A stretch of 5,137 bases of DNA from positions 1 through 5,137 of the forward strand of contig CAMAJQ010000086.1 of NCBI GenBank assembly GCA_945835865.1, read 5' to 3'. This DNA comes from an uncultured Clostridia bacterium (GTDB lineage Bacteria > Bacillota > Clostridia > Christensenellales > Borkfalkiaceae). Position numbers and translations under genes: made by a program. This document shows, piece after piece, positions 1-5,137 of this stretch (positions are counted from its first letter, which is position 1; each line of letters begins with the position of its first letter). Under the pieces are notes generated by a model. It did not search any database, had not been told where the DNA came from, and saw only the letters and a program-made list of their open reading frames with translations.

Positions 1-1242
1 AAGAGCGGGCTGGAAAGTTATTACGACGAGAACCTGCGGGGGTACGACGGAGAGATCCTCTACGAAGCCGATCTCGTGGGAAAGGACGTGGAAGGAAAAA
101 CGGCGAGATACATCCGTGCGACGGACGGTCTTTCACTCCGGCTGACGGTCGACGCCGATATCTGTCGCATCTGCGACGAAGTCGTCGCCGAGGCGACGGC
201 GATCTATTCGCCGAAATCGGTCGGGATCCTCGTGCTCGATCCTTCCGACGGCGCCATCCTTGCGATGAGCGAAAGTCCCTCTTTCGACCTCAATCACGTT
301 CCGAGGGACGATCCGGAGATGCTTCGCGTCTCGGGAAGAAGTTCCCTCGTATCGGACAGTTTCGAGCCCGGGTCTTCTTTCAAAGTGCTCACCGCCTCGG
401 CGAACGTCGAGGAGTTTTTAAGAGGTAACCCAGCCGCATTTTCGCCCGATCATATCTTCAGTTCGGCAAGATACAGACTCGTGGACGGAAAAAAGATCAA
501 ATGTTGGAGCGATCATTCCAACGGAAAGCACTCCAACGAAAACCTTGCGCGCGCCCTCAACAACAGTTGTAATCCCTGTTTCGTCGACATCGCGCTCTCT
601 CTCGGAAAAAGCAAGATGTACGAATACGTCCGCGCTTTCGGTTACGGACAGGCGACGGGGGTGGATTTTTCGGGCGAGGCTCTCGGCATGGTTTTGCCGG
701 AAAGCGCGGTGACGGCGGGAGATCTCGCGAGAATTTCTTTCGGTCAGACGATCGCCGTGACTCCTCTTCAACTTGCCGCCGCGACGGCGTGCGCGGTCAA
801 CGGCGGAGTTTATTACGAACCCTATTTCGCATCGGAGATTTACGACGCGGATGGCAGGATCACTCAATCGTTCGGGAAAAAAGCGAAGAGAAGAGTGATA
901 GGGGAAAAAACTTCTTCGATCATCGCGGGATATCTCGAAGGCGTCGTCCGGGACGGGAGCGGAAAACAGGCGTATATCGAAGGGTATCGGGTCGGCGGCA
1001 AGACGGCGACGGCGCAGAAATACGAAAACGGCGTGATCGCGCAAGGGAAAAACGTAATGAGTTTCGTCGGATTTTTCCCCGCGGACGATCCGCAGTACCT
1101 CGCCCTTGCCATCGTGGACGAACCGGTCGGCGGGCAATACGGATCGACGGTCGCCGCACCTCTCGTTCGGAAGGTCTTCGAGGGGATCATCGGGTGTAAA
1201 AATATTTCACCGTCCGGGACGACGGACGGAAAAAGCAAATAA
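1..1242 (+). CDS. Class B penicillin-binding protein, FtsI/SpoVD type (5'-partial)
   Basis: Peptidoglycan D,D-transpeptidase that cross-links stem peptides outside the membrane, normally paired with a SEDS glycosyltransferase (FtsW or SpoVE). The frame is open from base 1, so the 413 visible residues are the C-terminal part; the membrane anchor and most of the pedestal domain are missing. Visible in order (window residue numbers): the class B linker block SGLESYYDENLRG near 2-14; the transpeptidase domain from about 70; SxxK as SSFK with nucleophile Ser125 (base 373) inside EPGSSFK; an IKCW block near 167; SxN as SCN at 189-191 (base 565); and the third motif as KTA at 334-336 (bases 1000-1008) where KTG is usual. 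The protein ends about 40 residues after the last conserved block, with no PASTA domain, unlike B. subtilis SpoVD. A GTG at 76 is internal and not a start. murE follows 13 bases after the stop. Family assignment is firm; whether it serves vegetative division (FtsI) or sporulation (SpoVD) cannot be settled here. Confidence 0.95.
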   Translation, partial: KSGLESYYDENLRGYDGEILYEADLVGKDVEGKTARYIRATDGLSLRLTVDADICRICDEVVAEATAIYSPKSVGILVLDPSDGAILAMSESPSFDLNHVPRDDPEMLRVSGRSSLVSDSFEPGSSFKVLTASANVEEFLRGNPAAFSPDHIFSSARYRLVDGKKIKCWSDHSNGKHSNENLARALNNSCNPCFVDIALSLGKSKMYEYVRAFGYGQATGVDFSGEALGMVLPESAVTAGDLARISFGQTIAVTPLQLAAATACAVNGGVYYEPYFASEIYDADGRITQSFGKKAKRRVIGEKTSSIIAGYLEGVVRDGSGKQAYIEGYRVGGKTATAQKYENGVIAQGKNVMSFVGFFPADDPQYLALAIVDEPVGGQYGSTVAAPLVRKVFEGIIGCKNISPSGTTDGKSK

Positions 1243-1245
1243 GGA
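1241..1245 (+). promoter_or_regulatory. Ribosome binding site of murE
   Basis: AAGGA overlaps the TAA stop of the upstream PBP gene and lies 10 bases before the ATG at 1256. It decides the start: an in-frame GTG at 1247 is too close to this site, and an in-frame TTG at 1106 lies deep inside the PBP gene. The overlap of site and stop suggests translational coupling between the two genes. Confidence 0.7.
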
Positions 1246-1255
1246 TGTGACGGTA

Positions 1256-2704
1256 ATGAAAACGGATTTACTGCTTCGGGGAACGGAGGTGCTCCGTACG
1301 GTCGGGACGCTTCCCGACGAAATCGACTCTCTTTGCGACAGGAGCGATCTGACGAAACCCGGCGCGCTGTATTTTTGCAGAAAAGGGGAGAGTTCGGACG
1401 GAAAAGAATACATTCCGGAAGCAATCGCAAAAGGGGCGCTCGCGGTCGTTGCGGAAGAAGAGTCGGATTGCACGGTTGCTCAGATCGTCGTAAAAGACGT
1501 GATCGCCGCAGAAGCGGGGATCGCGAAAAACTTTTACGACGATCCGCAGAGAGGATTAAAGATCGTCGGCGTCGTCGGAACGAACGGGAAGACGAGCGTG
1601 TGTCACGTTCTCCGCGCCGTTTTTGAAAAAGCGGGAAGGAAAACTTTCGTCGTCGGAACGATCGGGGTCTATTGCGGAGAGAAAAACCGCCCGAGCGAAC
1701 TGACTACCCCCGGGCTTCTCGAAACGTACTCTCTGCTCGCCGAAGCGAGATCTCTCGGAGCGGAATTTTTCGTCACCGAAGTGTCTGCGCACGCAATCGC
1801 GCAGAGGAGGATGGAAGGAATTTATTTCGAAACCCTCGTTTTTACCAACTGCACGGAGGATCATCTCGATTATTTCGGAGATTTTTCCCGTTATGCGGCA
1901 GTGAAAAAGAGTATTTTCAAAAGGGAAAATTGCCGTCGGATGCTGGTGAACAGCGACGATCCCGTCGGCATTTCCCTTCTGGCGGAAAACGAGGGGTTCG
2001 CTTTTTCGTACGGCATCGAAAACCCTGCGGACGCTTTTGCCATCGACGTATCCGAGACGGCGGACGGGATTTCTTACGTCGTCAATCTCTTCGACGCCAT
2101 TTACGACGTGACGTGTCCGCTCGTCGGATATTTCAACGTGTACAACACTCTCGCGGCGTCGGCGTGCGCCGTTCTTTGCGGCGTGCCCGTACACTGCGTC
2201 GCCGAGGCGCTTGCGGAGATGTCGCCCGTGCCGGGCAGGGGAGAGTTCGTCGCGAAATACCGCGGCGGCATGGTTTTCGTCGATTACGCCCACACCCCGG
2301 ACGGATTGCAGCGGATCCTGACCTCTATGAAAAAACTGTGCGGATCGCGGCTCATCTGCGTGTTCGGTTGCGGCGGAAACCGGGAAAAAGAAAAGAGGAA
2401 AAGCATGGGAAGGATCGCAGGAGAACTCGCCGATTTCACCGTGATCACGAACGATAACCCCCGCTTTGAAGATCCTCTTGACGTCATACGCTCGATCGAA
2501 GAAGGAACGCGCTCGGTCACGCGCGATTTTCTTTCCGTCCCGGATCGGGAAAAGGCGATCGCCTACGCCCTTTCGGGCATGGGAGAAGGGGATATCCTTC
2601 TCGTTGCGGGGAAAGGGGCGGAAGATTATCAGGAAACGATGGGGGTCAGGCGGCATTTTTCCGACCGGGAAGTCATTCTGTCGCTCACGGGGGAGACGGG
2701 GTGA
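1256..2704 (+). CDS. murE: UDP-MurNAc-L-Ala-D-Glu:meso-diaminopimelate ligase MurE
   Basis: Cytoplasmic ATP-dependent ligase (EC 6.3.2.13) that adds the third residue of the peptidoglycan stem peptide. At 482 residues it has normal MurE length. Seen in order: N-terminal UDP-binding domain (about 1-98) with the DGKEYIPEAIAKGA block; P-loop GTNGKTS at 108-114; substrate motif LTTP at 149-152; EVSAHAIAQRR at 175-185, where Ser177, Gln183 and Arg185 match substrate contacts of E. coli MurE; TEDHLDYFG near 200-208; Lys217 at the carbamylated-lysine position; C-terminal domain with YAHTPDG (344-350), GCGGNRE (371-377), DNPR at 400-403 and GKGAE at 452-456. DNPR is the known signature for meso-diaminopimelate; lysine-adding enzymes such as that of S. 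aureus differ here, so an A1gamma-type wall is inferred. Start chosen by the AAGGA site at 1241-1245. The stop codon directly touches the mraY start. The specificity call is confident but rests on motif only. Confidence 0.97.
   Translation: MKTDLLLRGTEVLRTVGTLPDEIDSLCDRSDLTKPGALYFCRKGESSDGKEYIPEAIAKGALAVVAEEESDCTVAQIVVKDVIAAEAGIAKNFYDDPQRGLKIVGVVGTNGKTSVCHVLRAVFEKAGRKTFVVGTIGVYCGEKNRPSELTTPGLLETYSLLAEARSLGAEFFVTEVSAHAIAQRRMEGIYFETLVFTNCTEDHLDYFGDFSRYAAVKKSIFKRENCRRMLVNSDDPVGISLLAENEGFAFSYGIENPADAFAIDVSETADGISYVVNLFDAIYDVTCPLVGYFNVYNTLAASACAVLCGVPVHCVAEALAEMSPVPGRGEFVAKYRGGMVFVDYAHTPDGLQRILTSMKKLCGSRLICVFGCGGNREKEKRKSMGRIAGELADFTVITNDNPRFEDPLDVIRSIEEGTRSVTRDFLSVPDREKAIAYALSGMGEGDILLVAGKGAEDYQETMGVRRHFSDREVILSLTGETG
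2689..2695 (+). promoter_or_regulatory. Ribosome binding site of mraY
   Basis: GGGGGAG lies inside the last codons of murE, 9 bases before the mraY ATG at 2705. It is a reasonable though not perfect match to the anti-Shine-Dalgarno. Ribosomes ending murE at the TGA sit on this site, so coupled re-initiation is likely. Confidence 0.55.
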
Positions 2705-3706
2705 ATGGATCTTCTGAAACGCTGTCTCGCCGCACTCTTGCTCTCTCTTGTTCTCGCCGTCCTGATCGGAGCCCTGCTCATTCCGCTGCTGAGACGATTG
2801 AAATTTGGTCAGAATATTCTCAAATACCTTTCCGAGCACGACGGCAAAAAGGGAACGCCGACGATGGGCGGACTCATTTTCCTGCTGTCCTCATTTCTCT
2901 CTGCGGTCGTTTTTCACGAAGGTGATTTTTATCTTTCGGTCGTATGTATGACGGTCGGGGCGGGGTACGCCGTCGTCGGATTGACCGACGACGGCGTTAA
3001 AATCGCAAGGAGGAGAAACGAGGGACTCGACCCGCTGCAAAAAACCCTCTTCGAACTCGCCGTCGCCGTGGTAATGGCGGTGTTCTGCTGTCGGAGAGGT
3101 CTGACCCTCGTCTTTCTTCCCTTTTCGGGCAGGACGGTTGAAACGGGGTTGTGGTTTTTCCCGATCTGCGTTTTCGTCTTTCTCGCGACGACGAACAGCG
3201 TCAACCTGACGGACGGACTCGACGGACTCGCTGCGGGCGTCTGTTATTTATATTTCGCTTTTCTCGGAGCGCTCGTATGTCTGCAACTCGCCTTTTCGCC
3301 CGAGAGTTTTATTTCGGAGAAGGAATACGGCAATCTCGCCGCACTCTGTTTTTCGCTCGTGGGAGGGTTGATCGGGTATCTTCTGTTCAACACCCATCGC
3401 GCGTCGGTGTTCATGGGAGATACGGGTTCGCTTGCGCTCGGAGGGCTCGTTGCGGCGATCAGCATCGTCAGCGGAAACGTGCTTTTCATTCCGCTGATCG
3501 GTTTCGTCTTCGTCTGTTCCTCTCTGTCCGTCATCCTTCAGGTCGTTCATTTCAGACGGACGGGAAAGAGGATCTTTCTGATGGCACCCCTGCATCATCA
3601 TTTTCAGCATCTCGGGTTTTCCGAAAGCAAAATCGCGTTCGGGTATAAACTCGTCACTTTTTTCGTCGGAACTTTAACCCTTCTTCTTTTCCGCGTCGCC
3701 GCCTGA
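2705..3706 (+). CDS. mraY: Phospho-N-acetylmuramoyl-pentapeptide transferase MraY
   Basis: Integral membrane enzyme (EC 2.7.8.13) that transfers phospho-MurNAc-pentapeptide from UDP to undecaprenyl phosphate, giving lipid I. The 333 residues carry about ten hydrophobic segments (roughly 5-28, 54-72, 76-94, 113-130, 147-163, 177-196, 210-228, 243-256, 258-279, 311-331), as expected. Family motifs: GTPTMGG at 50-56; catalytic Asp95-Asp96 in GLTDDGVK; NSVNLTDGLDGLAAG at 164-178; FMGDTGSL at 236-243 with Asp239, the likely third catalytic Asp; and APLHHHFQ at 294-301 with the His triad 297-299. The cytoplasmic stretch before GTPTMGG reads GQNILKYLSEHDGKK (35-49). It lacks the Arg and Gly-Pro of the usual GQxIRxxGPxxH form but keeps His45. 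The ATG follows the murE TGA with no spacer and in the same frame. Identity is secure. Confidence 0.97.
   Translation: MDLLKRCLAALLLSLVLAVLIGALLIPLLRRLKFGQNILKYLSEHDGKKGTPTMGGLIFLLSSFLSAVVFHEGDFYLSVVCMTVGAGYAVVGLTDDGVKIARRRNEGLDPLQKTLFELAVAVVMAVFCCRRGLTLVFLPFSGRTVETGLWFFPICVFVFLATTNSVNLTDGLDGLAAGVCYLYFAFLGALVCLQLAFSPESFISEKEYGNLAALCFSLVGGLIGYLLFNTHRASVFMGDTGSLALGGLVAAISIVSGNVLFIPLIGFVFVCSSLSVILQVVHFRRTGKRIFLMAPLHHHFQHLGFSESKIAFGYKLVTFFVGTLTLLLFRVAA
2967..2997 (+). repeat. Perfect 13-bp inverted repeat with 5-base loop inside mraY
   Basis: Left arm 2967-2979 (ACGCCGTCGTCGG) and right arm 2985-2997 (CCGACGACGGCGT) are exact reverse complements around the loop ATTGA. The repeat covers the codons for A-V-V-G-L-T-D-D-G-V, including the catalytic Asp pair. 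No T-run follows on either strand, so it does not look like an intrinsic terminator. It arises partly because Val-Val (GTCGTC) and Asp-Asp (GACGAC) codons are complementary. Whether it has a function is unknown. Confidence 0.6.
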
Positions 3707-3760
3707 ACGCGCGCGGAGAGGGAAAGGAGGAAAGAAATTATTTCAGAGAGGTAATCGCTT
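3707..3760 (+). other. mraY-murD intergenic leader
   Basis: These 54 bases are the longest non-coding stretch in the window. It starts with an alternating CGCGCGCG run and is purine-rich after that. It holds two Shine-Dalgarno-like sites: AAAGGAGG at 3723-3730 and GAGAGG at 3746-3751. An in-frame TAA at 3752-3754 rules out any upstream extension of murD. I see no convincing sigma-A promoter or terminator in it. Confidence 0.6.
3746..3751 (+). promoter_or_regulatory. Probable ribosome binding site of murD
   Basis: GAGAGG ends 9 bases before the ATG at 3761, the normal distance, but it is a weaker match than the AAAGGAGG found 30 bases upstream of the same ATG. Confidence 0.5.
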
Positions 3761-5113
3761 ATGTATTTTCCGAAAGATAAATTTCTGATCGTCGGCGTGT
3801 CCAAAAGCGGGAGATCGGCGTGCGAACTGCTTCTGAGCCGCGGGGCGGATTGTTCGGTTTACGACGACGGGGAAAACGAGACCGTCCTCGCCGCAGAAAG
3901 GGATCTTGAGTCCCGGGGGGTGAAGATCGTCCGTAAGGACGGGATCGAAGAGGCGATCGCCCGTTGCGACGTCGTGGTTCTCAGTCCCGGGGTCGCCATC
4001 GATCACGATATTCCCGTGAAGGCGAAACGTTCGGGCAAGAGAGTGACGGGAGAATTCGAACTCGCGTCTTCTCTCTGCGTCAATCCCGTCGTCGCCGTCA
4101 CGGGAACGAACGGAAAGACGACGACCTGCACGATGATCGACTGTATTCTGCGGGCGGGAGGGCTTTCTCCCAGACTTTGCGGGAACGTCGGAACTCCCTT
4201 TTCTTCCGTTCTCGACGGGTTGCGGGAAGAGGACGTCGTCGTGGCGGAAGTTTCGAGTTTTCAACTGGAAACGGCTGCGCGCTTTGCGCCTCACGTCGCC
4301 GTGATCACGAATATCACGCCCGATCATCTTTCCAGACATTATAACATGGAAAATTACGTCTTCGTCAAGAGCCGGATCTTATCAAATCTGAAAGAAAGCG
4401 AATACGCCGTGCTCAATTACGACGACGGCGTCGTGAGGAATCTCGGCGAAAAGACCGAAGCAAAGGTCGTCGCTTTTTCCGTCAGGAGCGAGGTCAACGG
4501 CTGTTATCTTTCGGACGGAAAGATCTATTTCAAGGGGAAATACATAGCCGACGAAAAAGATTTTTCTCTTCGGGGAGAACACGACGTCGAGAACGCGCTC
4601 GCGGCGATCTGCGTGGCGGAGATTCTCGGCGTGAAAGAAGAGAGTATCGTCGAGGGGCTCAGATCCTTTAAAGGGGTGCGTCACCGCATCGAATACGTCG
4701 GGTGTTTCGACGGGACGGATTTTTATAACGATTCCAAAGCGACGAATCCGGACGCCGCGGTCAAGGCGATCGAGACGATGAAAAAACCGTGCGTTCTCCT
4801 TCTCGGAGGAAAGGACAAAGGTCTTTCTTTCGATTCTCTCTTCGCGGAGATCGGAAAGAGTTCCGTAAGGCACGTCGTTGCGACGGGCGAAAGCAGGTAC
4901 GCCCTTCTCTCCGCTGCGAGAAAGGCGTGTTTCGACGAGATCTCCGTCGTGAAAGAATTCCGTCCGGCGGTCGAACTCGCTTGTCTGATCGCAAGGAAGG
5001 ACGAATGCGTTCTGTTAAGTCCCGCCTGTTCGAGTTTCGACGCCTTTTCGGACTACGAGGAGAGGGGAGACGCCTTCGTCGCGACCGTGAAGGAATTCTT
5101 TGCCGATGCGTAA
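3761..5113 (+). CDS. murD: UDP-MurNAc-L-alanine:D-glutamate ligase MurD
   Basis: Cytoplasmic ATP-dependent ligase (EC 6.3.2.9) that adds D-Glu to UDP-MurNAc-L-Ala, the step before MurE. The 450 residues match the usual family length. Seen in order: N-terminal Rossmann-like UDP-binding domain with VGVSKSGRSA (11-20) and VVVLSPGVA (71-79); P-loop GTNGKTT at 115-121; SSFQLE at 165-170; NITPDHLSRH at 184-193 with the metal-site His189; Lys203 in FVKSRI at the carbamylated-lysine position; C-terminal domain with NDSKATNPDA (323-332), GGKDKG (349-354) and LSPACSSFDAFSDYEERGDAF (419-439). These last three blocks separate MurD from MurC, MurE and MurF. The ATG is the only supported start, because an in-frame TAA lies at 3752-3754. 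Its end overlaps the next gene by 8 bases (ATGCGTAA), which argues for coupled translation. All key residues are present. Confidence 0.97.
   Translation: MYFPKDKFLIVGVSKSGRSACELLLSRGADCSVYDDGENETVLAAERDLESRGVKIVRKDGIEEAIARCDVVVLSPGVAIDHDIPVKAKRSGKRVTGEFELASSLCVNPVVAVTGTNGKTTTCTMIDCILRAGGLSPRLCGNVGTPFSSVLDGLREEDVVVAEVSSFQLETAARFAPHVAVITNITPDHLSRHYNMENYVFVKSRILSNLKESEYAVLNYDDGVVRNLGEKTEAKVVAFSVRSEVNGCYLSDGKIYFKGKYIADEKDFSLRGEHDVENALAAICVAEILGVKEESIVEGLRSFKGVRHRIEYVGCFDGTDFYNDSKATNPDAAVKAIETMKKPCVLLLGGKDKGLSFDSLFAEIGKSSVRHVVATGESRYALLSAARKACFDEISVVKEFRPAVELACLIARKDECVLLSPACSSFDAFSDYEERGDAFVATVKEFFADA
5090..5094 (+). promoter_or_regulatory. Possible ribosome binding site of the gene after murD
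   Basis: AAGGA within the last murD codons lies 11 bases before the ATG at 5106. It favours this ATG over the one at 5116, which has no comparable site at a usual distance. Confidence 0.4.
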
Positions 5114-5137
5114 AGATGAGAAGAAAAGAGCTTCTTT
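5106..5137 (+). CDS. Start of next dcw gene, probably ftsW/spoVE (3'-partial)
   Basis: Only ten codons are visible, reading MRKDEKKRAS, and they overlap the murD stop by 8 bases. A short charged, Lys/Arg-rich cytoplasmic tail is what SEDS proteins (FtsW/SpoVE) show before their first membrane segment, and in B. subtilis spoVE follows murD. No membrane segment is inside the window, so the identity is an inference from gene order plus this tail. Another ATG at 5116 (MRRKELL) lies in a different frame and is an alternative, so even the frame is not certain. Confidence 0.45.
   Translation, partial: MRKDEKKRAS

Noticed and set aside
1106..1255. A 50-codon N-terminal extension of murE from the TTG at 1106
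   Set aside because: It would overlap the conserved end of the PBP gene, has no homology to MurE N-termini, and the ATG at 1256 has a good ribosome site and gives normal family length.
1537..1568. Eight-bp inverted repeat CGACGATC/GATCGTCG before the murE P-loop
   Set aside because: The 16-base loop and the overall abundance of GATCG and CGACG words here make a chance match likely.
1556..2839. A long open frame on the minus strand (427 codons) opposite murE
   Set aside because: It lies fully antisense to a well-conserved gene, its product is rich in Arg, His and Asp with no recognisable motif, and such frames are expected as mirrors of this codon usage. No ribosome site or promoter supports it.
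3212..3229. Perfect tandem repeat of the 9-mer GACGGACTC
   Set aside because: It encodes DGLDGL, the conserved Asp-rich motif of MraY, so the repeat follows from the protein sequence.
3707..3720. CG-alternating run after the mraY stop considered as a terminator
   Set aside because: There is no stem-loop followed by a T-run, and murD plainly continues the same operon.
3928..3941. Small stem CGTCC/GGACG closed by a GTAA tetraloop in murD
   Set aside because: Only 5 bp inside a conserved coding region; stems this short are common by chance.
4085..4130. Similarity between the MurD and MurE P-loop regions, at first read as a possible duplication in the window
   Set aside because: Both belong to the Mur ligase family and share GTNGKT by ancient common descent; the rest of the proteins differ strongly.
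3743..4339. Minus-strand open frame (198 codons) opposite the start of murD
   Set aside because: Same pattern as above: low-complexity charged product, antisense to a conserved domain, no independent support.

Overview
The window is one stretch of a division and cell wall (dcw) gene cluster. It is read entirely on the + strand and is almost gap-free. From left to right it holds: the C-terminal two-thirds of a class B penicillin-binding protein of the FtsI/SpoVD type (1-1242, 5' end outside the window); murE (1256-2704); mraY (2705-3706); murD (3761-5113); and the first codons of a further gene (from 5106), which by position and leading residues is probably ftsW/spoVE. No stretch is gene-free for more than 54 bases. 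I see no RNA gene, mobile element, CRISPR array, origin or convincing terminator.

The genes form a pathway. MurD and MurE add D-Glu and then (by its DNPR signature) meso-diaminopimelate to the UDP-MurNAc peptide in the cytoplasm. MraY loads the finished pentapeptide onto undecaprenyl phosphate at the membrane. After MurG and flipping, a SEDS glycosyltransferase such as FtsW works with the class B PBP, which cross-links the new strand. The junctions (13 bases, 0 bases, 54 bases, then an 8-base overlap) point to one polycistronic message made from a promoter upstream of the window.

The organism is most likely a bacterium of the Firmicutes, probably an uncultured member of the Clostridia. The evidence is the order PBP-murE-mraY-murD-(ftsW) without murF (the Bacillus subtilis arrangement), purine-rich Shine-Dalgarno sites, the SpoVD-like IKCW and NNSCN blocks in the PBP, and moderate GC content (about 50-55% by eye). 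This placement is an inference; the sequence does not name a genus.

I found no undescribed system here. Points worth a second look are modest. The third active-site motif of the PBP reads KTA instead of KTG. The MraY loop before GTPTMGG differs from the textbook form. A perfect 13-bp inverted repeat lies over the catalytic Asp-Asp codons of mraY. A strong Shine-Dalgarno sequence is stranded 30 bases upstream of murD. murE and mraY abut in the same reading frame as TGAATG. GATC occurs about three times more often than base composition predicts.
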